64,000 nucleotides of DNA from Roseibacillus sp. (GCA_028821775.1 JAPKFB010000010.1:32305-96304), one strand, 5' to 3'; shown: positions 9,548-18,321, numbered from the stretch's first letter. Notes: generated by a model from the sequence alone, not told the origin. Numbers and translations are program-made.

Positions 9548-10195
9548 TCAGGAAGGATTGCGGATTTCACGATGGAGCCAGGTTTTCCCGTAGGTCCAGA
9601 GAGCCTCGGCGGTACGTTTTTTGAGGCCCATGGCCTCGGCCGCTTCGGCCATGGTCATCCCTACAAAATAGCGCAATTTCACCAATTCAGCGGTCTGGGA
9701 GTCCTCGGTTTCCAAGCGCTCGAGGGCTTCATGGACCGCGATCATTTCCTCTGCAGGTGCATTCACCACGATGGAGGTCGCCACGACTTCCAAGTCCACC
9801 TTGGGGGCTCCGGAACCCCGTTTCTGACTGTTTTGCTTGCGGGCGTGATCGACGAGAATGCGGCGCATGGCCTCCGCAGCGGCGCCAAAGAAATGATTGC
9901 GGTTTTGCCAGTTGGATCCCTGCGAGTTTTCAAGTCGCAGCCAGGCTTCGTGCACAAGGGCCGTGGCTTGCAGGGTATGGCCTGCGCGCTCACCAGCCAT
10001 CTTGCGGTAGGCGAGACGTCGCAGTTCCTCATAGACGGCAGGGAGCAATTCCTCCGCGGTGGACTCACCGGCTTCAATACGGCAGAGGATTCGTGTGACG
10101 TCGTCCAAGATAGCGCGAAGATTGGCATTGCCCCATGCGCTGTCAACTGTCCGGAAGGGAAGTTTCTTCCCGATCAGGTGGACAAAAGTGCTCAT
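9548..10195 (-). CDS. RNA polymerase sigma factor, ECF subfamily
   Basis: 215 residues. Region 2 is represented by LRRLAYRKMAGERAGHTL and ALVHEAWLRL, and region 4 by a helix-turn-helix near the end (GMTMAEAAEAMGLKKRTAEALW). The pattern matches the acidobacterial/planctomycete-type ECF sigma factors (TIGR02999-like) that are usually next to serine/threonine kinases. That is the arrangement here: the kinase-WD40 gene is divergent, and the 78-base gap carries repeated TAACG motifs. No anti-sigma gene is seen, so the kinase is the likely regulatory partner. The ATG at 10195 was chosen; a TTG at 10204 is also in frame. Confidence 0.9.
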   Translation of the reverse strand: MSTFVHLIGKKLPFRTVDSAWGNANLRAILDDVTRILCRIEAGESTAEELLPAVYEELRRLAYRKMAGERAGHTLQATALVHEAWLRLENSQGSNWQNRNHFFGAAAEAMRRILVDHARKQNSQKRGSGAPKVDLEVVATSIVVNAPAEEMIAVHEALERLETEDSQTAELVKLRYFVGMTMAEAAEAMGLKKRTAEALWTYGKTWLHREIRNPS

Positions 10196-10209
10196 GATGG
10201 TCAACTGCG

Positions 10210-10256
10210 AGTTATCGTGATAACGTTTAGATAACGAAGCTCTTGGGCATCGTTAT
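10210..10256. promoter_or_regulatory. Repeated TAACG/CGTTA motifs in the divergent sigma-kinase promoter
   Basis: The gap between the two divergent genes has the near-palindrome GTTATC-GT-GATAAC (10211-10224), further direct copies of ATAACG at 10220-10225 and 10231-10236, and an inverted copy CGTTAT at 10251-10256. Four copies in 46 bases suggests an operator or an ECF-dependent promoter shared by both genes. Confidence 0.45.
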
Positions 10257-10273
10257 GGTGCAAAAGACAAGTC

Positions 10274-13200
10274 ATGGGCCGCAATTCAGAGATGAGTGCC
10301 AGCAAAAGCGTACGGGAGATTTTCACCGCTGCGCTCGCTTGTGACGACTCTGCTTCGAGAGTGGACCTTCTCGATGCGCAGTGTGGAGGGGATGTTGAAT
10401 TGCGTGGGAAGATCGATGCACTTCTCGAGGAAACTGGGGAGGTGGGGGAGTTTTTGGAGCGTCCGGCCGTGCGGGACGAGACCCGGGAGTTGACCAGGGG
10501 GACGGGGGAGAACCTGCTTCCGGGGGAGAGTCCAGGAGATCAGATCGGCCCCTATCACCTCATCGAACTTGTCGGGGAAGGGGGAGGCGGATCAGTCTAT
10601 CTTGCCGAACAGCGCGAGCCGATGCAGCGCGCCGTGGCACTGAAGATCTTGAAGCTGGGAATGGATACGCGAAGTGTCATCCAGCGGTTCGAGATAGAAC
10701 GACAGTCCATTGCGGTGATGGACCACCCCAATATAGCCCGCGTTCTGGACGCCGGGGCGAGTCCCGATGGACGCCCCTACTTCGTGATGGATTTCGTGGA
10801 GGGTGAGCCCATCACGGACTACTGCGATGCGAAAGCTCTTCCCATCCGTGACCGGGTGGAGCTCTTCATCAAAGTTTGCCGTGCGGTGGAGCATGCGCAC
10901 CAAAAGGGAATTATTCACCGTGATTTGAAACCCTCCAACATCCTTGTCTGCGAACAGGACGGGGAGGCCACACCCAAAGTGATCGATTTTGGAGTGGCAA
11001 AGGCGGTGGACCCGATGGAGGGTGATCGCTCGCTCACGATGAGCGAGACCGTGATCGGGACGCCGGCCTACATGAGTCCGGAACAAGCGGACCGTGATCG
11101 CGGAGATATCGACACGAGGAGTGATGTTTACTCGCTGGGCGTTCTCCTCTACGAGCTCCTCACTGGATATACCCCGCTCGATGGCTCGAAAGTGAAGGAG
11201 GTGGGGATCGACGATCTGCGGAAGGCCTTGCGTGATGCCGAGCCCTATCGCCCCTCCCTGAAGTTGCGCCATTCGCGGGTGGAGGATCGTCCTCGCATCG
11301 TGATGGATCGAAACACCACCAAGGCGAAATTGGAGGCAGAGGTGCAGGGGGATCTCGACTGGATTGTCATGAAATGTCTCGAGCGGGATCGCACTCGCCG
11401 CTTCGGAAGTGCCAGTGAGTTTGCCTCAGATCTGGAGTGCTATCTGCAGGGAGTGCCGGTCACCGCCAGTCCGCCCAGTGCTTCTGATCGCCTCAGCAAG
11501 TTTGTGAGGCGCAACAAGACTGCCGTTGCCGCGGGGATCGTTCTGTTGCTCATGCTGGTGGCGAGCGTGGTCGTGAGTACTGGCTTGGCCTTGCGGGCGA
11601 GGCGGGCGGAACGAGAGATTCGGGAGGCCCACCAACTGCAGTCCGAGTTGCGAGAAGCTGCCGACCGGGGACGGGAAGACGCCTTGCGGAGTGCCGAGAC
11701 GGCACGCCTCCATGAGTACGTTGCGGACATTAATGTGAGTCGCCATGCACTTCGTGACGGTCACATTGCCAAAGCCCTGAACCTGCTTGAGCGGCATGGA
11801 GGAGGGGGCCAGGAGTCCGATCTGCGAGGATTCGAGTGGCGCTATCTGGCCGGGCGTTGTCTTGGGGAGCCGCATCGCAATCTTCCCGGTCAGGACAGTC
11901 CGATCATGAGCCTTGCGTTCTCCCCCGACGGAGATCTCCTTGCGATCGGGACTCGCAAAGACCTCTTGATTTGGGATCTGGTGAGGGATCGATTGCACCT
12001 CAGATTGCCGGGAGGGGTTGAAGCGGTTGTGTTTTTTTCCGATGGTGATCGGATCGCGACGAGTAGTCGATCGGGAGTCTGGATTCATGATCTGGATTCG
12101 GGCGACTCGGTTCGGGAGTTGCGGGGTCAGGGGGCGGCCCTCGCGGTGTCTCCGAATGGGGATTTGTTGGCCACCAGCGACGGACGAAACGTGACCCTTT
12201 GGGACACCTTGAGTTGGCAGCGCTGGCGGAGTCTGCCCGGGGTATCCGGACCGCTCAGCTTCTCACCGGAAGGAGATCTTCTGGCGACTGGATCGAGCGA
12301 TGGGATTGTCTTGTGGTGGTTGGCGGATCAAGGGAAGAGCGTTACCCTGGAGGACTCTGCAGCGTCCTTGCGTGGCCTCTTTCCCGGTGGGAAGCGCATC
12401 ATGTTTTCCCGTGACGGCAATGTTGTGATTGCACCTCATGTGGAGAAGTCGGCCCGGGGAGTCTTTTATCTGGGTGCGTGGGATTCGGAGACCGGAAAGG
12501 AGTTGGGTGTGCTTCCGGAATCACCAACCGATGAGGGGCACTCGGGGGTGATCACCTCCCTCTCCCTCGACAATGAAGACACTCTCCTGGCCAGCAGTAG
12601 CTGGGATCATTCTGTGAGATTGTGGGACTTTGAATCGCGTCGTCTTTTGCGCACTCTGCATGGTCATCGGGGGGAGGTTTGGTGCGCTGCGCTCTCTCCT
12701 CAGGGAGAGTTGCTCGCCAGTGGGAGCAAGGATGGAGGAGTGATGATTTGGCCCACGGCGGAAACGTCTCCCCTAGATTCGATCGAAGGACGCTGGCAGC
12801 CGTTGGGGTTCTCAAAGGACAGCCGTTATGTCGGCGCCCTGAACCGGGAGGGGGGGGTCTCGATCTTCAATCTCGAGACCAGGAAGGCCGTTCATGAAAT
12901 TGTGTTGGAGTCCTCGGATTCGCGATTTGCACGCTATATTGTTTCGATCAGCGATGATTTGACGGCCTTGGCAGAGGCCCTTCCTGACGGGGTCGTTCGC
13001 TTGCGGCGATTGAATCAGGCCGGAGAGACTGGATTTCCCACCGGCAGTCGGAGGTTGGACGTTTTGGAGATGTCTCCAGACGCCCAGACCCTTGTGACGG
13101 TGGGTTGGCGCGATGATCTGGCGTGGTGGGACCTCAACGATCCGGAGGAGCCAATCATGCGAATCTCGGGGAGCCACGCGGTGTTTTCGGAGGACGGAGG

Positions 13201-13699
13201 AACCTTAGTGACGGTGACTCGGGAGGGCTACAGCATCATCTGGGATGTGAAATCGCGCAAGGAGCGGGTGCGCATTGATCATGGGGGGCAATCCTTTGGG
13301 TCGAGTGCCGCCCTATCGCCGGTTGGGCGCATCCTGGCGATGACCTACGGCTTCGATGACTTTGAGAACGCAGTGAGTCTCTGGGATACCTCCAGCGGGA
13401 AACGGTTGGGCACCTTGGCAGGACACAAGCAGGCCATCTGGTCGTTGGCATTCACTCCGGACGGCAAGACCCTGGCGACCTCAAGTTCAGATGGGACCTT
13501 GCGCCTCTGGAACGTCAAGTCCCGCCGGGAGCTTCTCTCGATCGAGGAGCCGGGAACCAATCTTTCGAATCTTCGCTTTTCCCCGGATGGAAACTTCCTG
13601 GTGGGCGGGGCGCCCTTGTTTGTAAGTCCGGGGGAGTTGCGAATCATCCACGCGCCCCCAATCACGTTCGACGAGGCAAACCGGGAACTCATCCCGTAG
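10274..13699 (+). CDS. Serine/threonine protein kinase with transmembrane segment and WD40 repeats
   Basis: 1141 residues. The kinase domain covers about residues 95-400: Gly-rich loop GEGGGGSVYL (101-110), catalytic Lys in VALKILK (K124), HRDLKPSN (catalytic D217), DFG (D238) and the APE-like segment GTPAYMSPEQA. A single transmembrane helix follows near 413-435, then a charged coiled-coil stretch, then a C-terminal half of WD40 repeats (LAFSPDGDLLA, LWDFESRRLLRTLHGH, LAFTPDGKTLA). It should sense something outside the cytoplasm through the propeller and signal inside by phosphorylation. The divergent ECF sigma gene is the obvious candidate target. An alternative ATG is at 10292. The stop overlaps the convergent acetyltransferase by 11 bases. 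Confidence 0.93.
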   Translation: MGRNSEMSASKSVREIFTAALACDDSASRVDLLDAQCGGDVELRGKIDALLEETGEVGEFLERPAVRDETRELTRGTGENLLPGESPGDQIGPYHLIELVGEGGGGSVYLAEQREPMQRAVALKILKLGMDTRSVIQRFEIERQSIAVMDHPNIARVLDAGASPDGRPYFVMDFVEGEPITDYCDAKALPIRDRVELFIKVCRAVEHAHQKGIIHRDLKPSNILVCEQDGEATPKVIDFGVAKAVDPMEGDRSLTMSETVIGTPAYMSPEQADRDRGDIDTRSDVYSLGVLLYELLTGYTPLDGSKVKEVGIDDLRKALRDAEPYRPSLKLRHSRVEDRPRIVMDRNTTKAKLEAEVQGDLDWIVMKCLERDRTRRFGSASEFASDLECYLQGVPVTASPPSASDRLSKFVRRNKTAVAAGIVLLLMLVASVVVSTGLALRARRAEREIREAHQLQSELREAADRGREDALRSAETARLHEYVADINVSRHALRDGHIAKALNLLERHGGGGQESDLRGFEWRYLAGRCLGEPHRNLPGQDSPIMSLAFSPDGDLLAIGTRKDLLIWDLVRDRLHLRLPGGVEAVVFFSDGDRIATSSRSGVWIHDLDSGDSVRELRGQGAALAVSPNGDLLATSDGRNVTLWDTLSWQRWRSLPGVSGPLSFSPEGDLLATGSSDGIVLWWLADQGKSVTLEDSAASLRGLFPGGKRIMFSRDGNVVIAPHVEKSARGVFYLGAWDSETGKELGVLPESPTDEGHSGVITSLSLDNEDTLLASSSWDHSVRLWDFESRRLLRTLHGHRGEVWCAALSPQGELLASGSKDGGVMIWPTAETSPLDSIEGRWQPLGFSKDSRYVGALNREGGVSIFNLETRKAVHEIVLESSDSRFARYIVSISDDLTALAEALPDGVVRLRRLNQAGETGFPTGSRRLDVLEMSPDAQTLVTVGWRDDLAWWDLNDPEEPIMRISGSHAVFSEDGGTLVTVTREGYSIIWDVKSRKERVRIDHGGQSFGSSAALSPVGRILAMTYGFDDFENAVSLWDTSSGKRLGTLAGHKQAIWSLAFTPDGKTLATSSSDGTLRLWNVKSRRELLSIEEPGTNLSNLRFSPDGNFLVGGAPLFVSPGELRIIHAPPITFDEANRELIP

Positions 13700-14210
13700 G
13701 GGGATCATCCCTGAGGAGAGCCCAGCGTTCGTGATCGCGCCAAACGCCCTCAATGCGGAGAAAGTTTGGAGAGAATCCCTCCCTGCTGAATCCTGTCCGT
13801 TGTACCAGTTGAATCGAGCGCCGGTTTTCGGATTGAATGTTGGCTTCGAGGCGGTGCAGATCAAGTGAGGAGAAGGCCTCGTGCACCACGAGCTGCAGGC
13901 CTTCGAACATCAGGCCGCAACCGGCGTGGGGGAGAAAGGCGTAGAATCCCAGGAAGGAGTTTTGAAAGTAACCTCGAATGATGTTGTTGAGATTGATCAC
14001 TCCCACCAAGGCGCCGGTGTCGTGGAGACAGATCAGGCGGCTCTGGTGGTCGGATTGCTGGAAGCGCTCGAGATAGAGGTCAAAGTTTCTGCGGGTGAGA
14101 GGTGGGTGAATCCATGTGTCATGCAGGGCCCGGCTTTCGCGGGCGGCTGCGAGAAAGGCGTTGCCATCTTCTGTGGTTGGCGGGCGAATGAAGACGCGGG
14201 AGTTGCTCAT
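13689..14210 (-). CDS. GNAT-family N-acetyltransferase (RimJ/RimL type)
   Basis: 173 residues with the layout of RimJ/RimL acetyltransferases: an N-terminal substrate-side region (SRVFIRPPTTED), a central strand GALVGVINLNNI, then FLGFYAFLPHAGCGLMFEGLQLVVHEAF for the acetyl-CoA binding region, and LEANIQSENRRSIQLVQRTGF near the C-terminus. These enzymes acetylate the N-terminus of ribosomal or other proteins, or small molecules; the substrate here is unknown. The gene converges on and slightly overlaps the kinase gene. The metallopeptidase-like gene starts upstream of it on the same strand, with 11 bases between them, so the two are probably co-transcribed. Confidence 0.88.
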   Translation of the reverse strand: MSNSRVFIRPPTTEDGNAFLAAARESRALHDTWIHPPLTRRNFDLYLERFQQSDHQSRLICLHDTGALVGVINLNNIIRGYFQNSFLGFYAFLPHAGCGLMFEGLQLVVHEAFSSLDLHRLEANIQSENRRSIQLVQRTGFSREGFSPNFLRIEGVWRDHERWALLRDDPPTG

Positions 14211-14221
14211 GGAGGCACAAG

Positions 14222-15034
14222 CTAGAGGTCCATTCCGTAAAGTTCCGCGACTGAATCGACGAAGAGTTTGTGTTTCTCAGGCACGGCCGCGCGCCACTTG
14301 GCAAGATACTGCACGAAGGTCTCTCCCTCGGGCGAGGGAGAGGAATTGACCCAACGAATGGCGTTCCACTGTTCCGGTTTGCGCTCCACAAGAGCGAGGA
14401 GGGCGATGGCCATGGAGCCGTTCTTGTCCCGGTCGGTTCCATTCTTGCTCAGGTGCGCGGCGTGCTTCCGGTAGTAGGCGGGGAGTCCGATTTTGAGGAT
14501 TTCAAGGTAGCCCACCCGCTTACGCATGATGTCGTCGGTGTAATCCCCGAGTTTGGGGGCGAAGCTTTTCCAATTCGGGTAAGGCGGGCTCTCTCGCCAG
14601 GCGCTGGACATTTTACGGAGGCAATAAAGGGAGGAAAGTTCGGCGAGGGTTTCTTCAAACCAGAGGTTTCCCTTGTAGTCGTCTTCATAGCGACAAAGGA
14701 CGTGGCAGATTTCGTGGGCGAACTGGTAGGCGTATTGCGCCCAGAAGGTTTTCCCGGTGTCGAGTTTGACCTGATACTCGCCGTGTTCGCCGCGGGTGAA
14801 GAGCGCGATGGGGCCGTGCTTGCCCTTGCTGATCACGATGGTGATTTTCTCCTGACCCACCATGTGCTTGAGTAATTGGTCGCCGGCGGATTTACAAACT
14901 GCATGGATGTCGGCCTTGGACGAGTGGAATCCCTCGGGGTCGATGCGCAGGACGACGGCCTTGCGGGAGTCGGCCGAGGCCGGGAGGAGGAGCGTCGCGA
15001 TGATGGTAGCGGTGAGAAGAAGGACGGTTCGCAT
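14222..15034 (-). CDS. Secreted putative zinc metallopeptidase (HEXXH, gluzincin-like)
   Basis: 270 residues. A signal peptide (residues 1-21, ending PASA) is followed by a mature protein with AHEICH at 106-111, which fits the HEXXH zinc site. LWFEETLAEL follows at about 124-133 and supplies the downstream Glu ligand, as in peptidase MA-like gluzincins. The spacing is short but reasonable. No family was recognised for the rest. It probably acts in the periplasm or outside the cell. A longer frame upstream exists, but only this ATG gives a normal signal peptide. A possible broken short ORF ends five bases before this ATG. Confidence 0.72.
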   Translation of the reverse strand: MRTVLLLTATIIATLLLPASADSRKAVVLRIDPEGFHSSKADIHAVCKSAGDQLLKHMVGQEKITIVISKGKHGPIALFTRGEHGEYQVKLDTGKTFWAQYAYQFAHEICHVLCRYEDDYKGNLWFEETLAELSSLYCLRKMSSAWRESPPYPNWKSFAPKLGDYTDDIMRKRVGYLEILKIGLPAYYRKHAAHLSKNGTDRDKNGSMAIALLALVERKPEQWNAIRWVNSSPSPEGETFVQYLAKWRAAVPEKHKLFVDSVAELYGMDL

Positions 15035-15039
15035 GATTT

Positions 15040-15220
15040 CTATACGGTCGCCGGTTCGGTGGTTTTCAGTGGACCCCAGCCATCGTTGTCCTCGGCGAGT
15101 TTGAGGAGGCTCCAACCGGGATAGCCGTTGCCGGTCCTGCCCACGGTGACCCGGTCGTCACTCTTCGGGTGAGCTAGGCTCCGGGTAATCTGAGCGATGG
15201 GCGAGGATCACCTTGGCCAT
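15040..15220 (-). pseudogene. Possible frameshifted small gene upstream of the metallopeptidase gene
   Basis: Between the two minus-strand genes a frame opens with ATG at 15220 (MAKVILAHRSDYPEP) and stops early. An overlapping frame with a coding look (ITRSLAHPKSDDRVTVGR, then NGYPGWSLLKLAEDNDGWG) runs to a stop at 15040-15042. Joined, they would make a protein of about 60 residues with one frameshift (181 bases, not a multiple of three). The second frame has no ATG, GTG or TTG start of its own. It could be a decayed gene, a programmed frameshift or chance. No family was recognised. Confidence 0.3.
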
Positions 15221-15230
15221 GGGCGTCGTC

Positions 15231-16208
15231 TCAGTAGGGCCCGCGAATGTGGGAGTGGACCTCGTTCTGGTAGAACTCGCTCAAGGTCGCGTGAAGGTCC
15301 TTCGAGAGTGGGGGAAACTTCGAGACGGCGGCGTTCTCGCGGGCCTGCGCGGGGGTGCTCGCGCCCGGAATGATTACCGAGACCGCTTCGAAATCGAGAA
15401 TCCAGCGTTGGGTCATTTGAGCCATGGTCATGTCCGCCGGGACGAGAGGCTTGAGTTGGTCTGCGAGTTCCACTCCTTTGGAAAATGGGAGGCCGGCGAA
15501 GGTTTCCCCGACATTGAAGGCCGCACCGTCCTGATTGTAGTGGCGATGATCGGTTTCAACGAAGGCGGTCTCAGCGCTGAACTTGCCACTGAGCAACCCG
15601 CTTGCAAGCGGAAGGCGGACGATGATCCCGACCCCCCGCTCGGCCGCTTGGGGAAGGAGTTCATTCACGAGTTTCTGGCGAAAGGGATTGAAGATGACCT
15701 GAAGCGAAAGCAGGTCGTCCTGGGCGAGGCAGGTGAGCCCCTCTTCCACGCTCTCCACGCTTGCTCCGAAGTGTTGAATAAGCCCTTCGCTCTGCAACTC
15801 GCGGAGCCATTGGAAGATCGCCCCCTTCTGAAGGATCTCATGGGGAACGCAGTGCAATTGAATGAGGTCGAGAGAATCAACTCCCAGCCTTTCCTTGGTG
15901 TCACGGATGGAGTTGCGCAAGTTCTCCCGGCTGTAGCGGTCGGGATAAACTTCGCGTCCGGTCTTGGAAGCGACCATGATTCCCTCGCCGTTCTCGCGCA
16001 GGAACTTCCCAATCAGGAGCTCGCTGCGCCCAGCGCCGTAGACATTGGCAGTGTCGAAAAAGTTGATTCCGCTCTCTTTGGCGGCGGCGAGGATTTCGTG
16101 GGCGGTCTCTTCTGTCAACGGTCCAAAGTCAGAGCCGCCAAGTTGCCAACAGCCGAGGCCGACCTCCCCGAGATTGATGCCGGTGTTTCCGAGGCTGCGG
16201 GTTTGCAT
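15231..16208 (-). CDS. Aldo/keto reductase
   Basis: 325 residues. All members of the aldo/keto reductase tetrad are visible: Asp and Tyr in FFDTANVYGAGRSE, Lys in VASKTGR and His in IQLHCVP. The N-terminus LGNTGINLGEVGLGCWQLGG and the C-terminal VIIPGASTPAQARENAA (cofactor binding) fit the YajO/Tas-like branch. It would reduce a carbonyl with NADPH in the cytoplasm; the substrate is unknown. The start was placed at the ATG (16208) that aligns with the family; a 40-residue upstream extension has no family character. A 59-residue gene lies just upstream on the same strand. Confidence 0.92.
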   Translation of the reverse strand: MQTRSLGNTGINLGEVGLGCWQLGGSDFGPLTEETAHEILAAAKESGINFFDTANVYGAGRSELLIGKFLRENGEGIMVASKTGREVYPDRYSRENLRNSIRDTKERLGVDSLDLIQLHCVPHEILQKGAIFQWLRELQSEGLIQHFGASVESVEEGLTCLAQDDLLSLQVIFNPFRQKLVNELLPQAAERGVGIIVRLPLASGLLSGKFSAETAFVETDHRHYNQDGAAFNVGETFAGLPFSKGVELADQLKPLVPADMTMAQMTQRWILDFEAVSVIIPGASTPAQARENAAVSKFPPLSKDLHATLSEFYQNEVHSHIRGPY

Positions 16209-16324
16209 GGGGTGGGCGGACGATGTGGAGCGAGGGACCGATTGGCAAGGCGTGACTGAGAAAGGAGGGGGCGATGTGATCAGGATCGGGGCCCGGATGA
16301 TCGCTGAGCATGGCGCGGGCCTCG

Positions 16325-16504
16325 TCAACAGGGCTGATGGCCCCAGTCGCCGTTCTTGAGCGACTCCTCGTAGCGTGCGAGTTGCTCCTCGGGAGTGAGA
16401 TCGCTGGGATCCTTGGCCTGTGATTCCTTGTCTGTAAGTGGGGCGCTCTCTTCTTTGGCCTCCTTGGAATCCTGGGCTGTGTTCCTGGCGTCGGGTTCGG
16501 ACAT
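16325..16504 (-). CDS. Small acidic hypothetical protein (59 residues) ending in DWGHQPC
   Basis: An intact ATG-to-stop frame of 59 codons. The product is rich in Glu, Asp, Lys and Ser (SKEAKEESAPLTDKES) and has a conserved-looking end, SDLTPEEQLARYEESLKNGDWGHQPC (given in parts: PEEQLARYEESL, then NGDWGHQPC). The terminal W, H and C could bind metal. It sits 116 bases upstream of the aldo/keto reductase and may share its transcript. I recognise no family with confidence. Charge bias and length suggest a cytoplasmic small protein; translation is unproven. Confidence 0.55.
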   Translation of the reverse strand: MSEPDARNTAQDSKEAKEESAPLTDKESQAKDPSDLTPEEQLARYEESLKNGDWGHQPC

Positions 16505-16576
16505 AATGCTAACATTAGAATGGACTGCGGAAATTTCCGCAGCCCACGCAGTTGGTTTGAATGTTGTGGGTGCGTC

Positions 16577-17551
16577 TTACTTGTGGTCAGAAGGTTTCAC
16601 TCCCTTTTTGAACGAGCCAAATCCGTAGAAAGTGGGCTCATACTCACCGAGGGGTTCGACATTCGCATTGCCGTTGATCTTGTCTTCCATCTGGAGTCCC
16701 CAAAAGACCGCATTCACAACCAGGCGGCGAAGGCCTCTGCTCTTGAAGTCAGTCGCGGCGCCCATCGTGGTGCAGAAGATGCGGTTGGTTTTGCCTTTTG
16801 GATTCTTGTATTCGCGAGTCCAAGCCACCGGTTGCATGGGGGTGTTCTTCTTGCCGGCGATGGGTTTTGATTTGGGATCGAGAGTTTCGGTCACTGCACC
16901 GTGCAGAAGGATGGTGACATCCTTGGGGGGATGGGCCTCGTAGACATCGCTGTCTGCAAAGACGTCGGTTGCGCCCTTCAGAATGGGATGGGCCTTGTTG
17001 GCCTCTACGACCACTCCGCGGCATCCCTGCTTTTTGTGGTGGCCCCAGTGGCTGACCCAGCCTTCACCGAGGACGTCCTTTCCGAAGCGAGAGAAGTTTT
17101 TGTATTCCGATCCGCCGCCGATTTTGAAGGCGTGGGTGCTGGTGCGAAGTCCGATGATGGGAACGCCGCGATGATAGGCGTCCACGAAGTGCTTCATGTC
17201 GCCATCCGGCCAGTTGCGGAACCGCAAAGCCATGATGATGAGGTCGGCAGAATCGAAGGCTTTCGAATTGCTGACGCTCTTCTGGTTGTTGGGATCGATG
17301 ACGCCCTCGCCGTTGACCGAAAAAAGAACGGTGCAATCAAATCCGTGGTATTCCGAGAGGATTTTGCCGAGCATTGGGAGGCACTCCTCGGAGCGGTATT
17401 CTTCGTCTCCGCTGACGAGCACGATGTGCTTTCCTTTTCCGGGGCCGTCCTTGCCCTTGTAGTGGACGGAGAGATGATGGTCGGCCTGGGCCGCGGCCAG
17501 GGTGAAGGAGAGTGCGGCGCCGACAGCGAGAGTGCGATGAAGTAGATTCAT
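16577..17551 (-). CDS. Secreted ThuA domain-containing protein
   Basis: 324 residues: signal peptide (about 1-22, ending AAAQA) and a ThuA (trehalose-utilisation) domain with the glutamine-amidotransferase-like fold. Recognisable parts are HIVLVSGDEEYRSEECLPML, the strand DLIIMALRFRNWPDGDM, RGVPIIGLRTSTHAF and WVSHWGHHKKQG, followed by late strands ending RIFCTTMGAATDFKS. ThuA proteins in Planctomycetes and Verrucomicrobia are thought to act on sugars or glycosides, but the reaction is not settled. The start is the ATG that begins the signal peptide; the 21-residue upstream extension was discarded. Confidence 0.88.
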   Translation of the reverse strand: MNLLHRTLAVGAALSFTLAAAQADHHLSVHYKGKDGPGKGKHIVLVSGDEEYRSEECLPMLGKILSEYHGFDCTVLFSVNGEGVIDPNNQKSVSNSKAFDSADLIIMALRFRNWPDGDMKHFVDAYHRGVPIIGLRTSTHAFKIGGGSEYKNFSRFGKDVLGEGWVSHWGHHKKQGCRGVVVEANKAHPILKGATDVFADSDVYEAHPPKDVTILLHGAVTETLDPKSKPIAGKKNTPMQPVAWTREYKNPKGKTNRIFCTTMGAATDFKSRGLRRLVVNAVFWGLQMEDKINGNANVEPLGEYEPTFYGFGSFKKGVKPSDHK

Positions 17552-17651
17552 GATTTTCTGAGTGGTTCGTGTAGGAACAGGCTGCATACGGGCTGGCGGC
17601 TGGCAAGGTTTCAATGGAGCGACCTTCCGTCGTAGTTCTCCACGGCTTGTG

Positions 17652-18201
17652 ATGAGGGGGAGGAGGGGTAGAGTGCCATCAGGAGTCGGAAGTTCTCCTT
17701 GGTGTCAGCGATGGTGGCCACGGTCGCGGTTGGGGCCTGGGACTCTCAATCGCCAATATTCCTCGTGCTCAGCGCTGTTCTCGGAAGCCTTTCCGTGGGG
17801 GTGATTCCGGTTCTGGGGTTGGGGGTGCGTAGTGGTGTGCTGGAGGAGGAGGGAGGGGCAGAAGAGGGATTCCGGGTCCTCGCCGAGCGTCTCACGATGA
17901 GGACAGGGTTCTGGTGGAGCAGGTCAACACCGTCGTGTTCGAGCATCAGAACTCCGAGCGCTACATCGACACCTTGATGAATAACGTGCCCTCCACATCT
18001 ATTTCAAGGATCGGGAGTCGAGATTTTTGCCGGTGTCGCTCACGAAGTGAAGAACCCCTTGGCGACGATCTCGATGGGGCTTGAGATTGTCTCACGCCGG
18101 GCTGTCAAGGATGACGTGAAGTTGGCGGAGGCCGTGGAACGCATGCGGCGGGAAAAGCCACGGAGCCTGAATTCCAGGAGTGCAAAGCCCGGTCTTTAAT
18201 T
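17652..18201 (+). pseudogene. Remnant of a PAS-domain sensor histidine kinase
   Basis: This 770-base gap has no intact gene but contains pieces of a histidine kinase in three frames. They are a hydrophobic stretch (FLVLSAVLGSLSVGVIPVLG, about 17750-17810), then VLVEQVNTVVFEHQNSERYI and DTLMNNVP (about 17897-17990). After a shift comes IYFKDRESRFLPVS, typical of a PAS domain start. After another shift comes AGVAHEVKNPLATISMGLEIV (in parts: AGVAHEVKNPLA, then TISMGLEIV), a clear HisKA phospho-acceptor His region (about 18029-18095). The rest of the PAS domain and the whole ATPase domain are missing, and the frame ends at TAA near 18200. Bounds are approximate. The gene is dead by several frameshifts and a deletion. 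Confidence 0.7.
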
Positions 18202-18321
18202 TCTCCGCAACGCCGCGGCTGCGGAGAAATATGTCGATGTGAATTTGGCTTTGCCAAGACGCTGAAAGGTCGGTCCCGGAGATCCGATCCTTGTGAGACT
18301 CAAGCGCGGATGATGGGATGA

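Noticed and set aside
15213..16259. 348-residue frame opposite the aldo/keto reductase
   Set aside because: The reductase on the other strand has its full catalytic tetrad; this frame has no domain.
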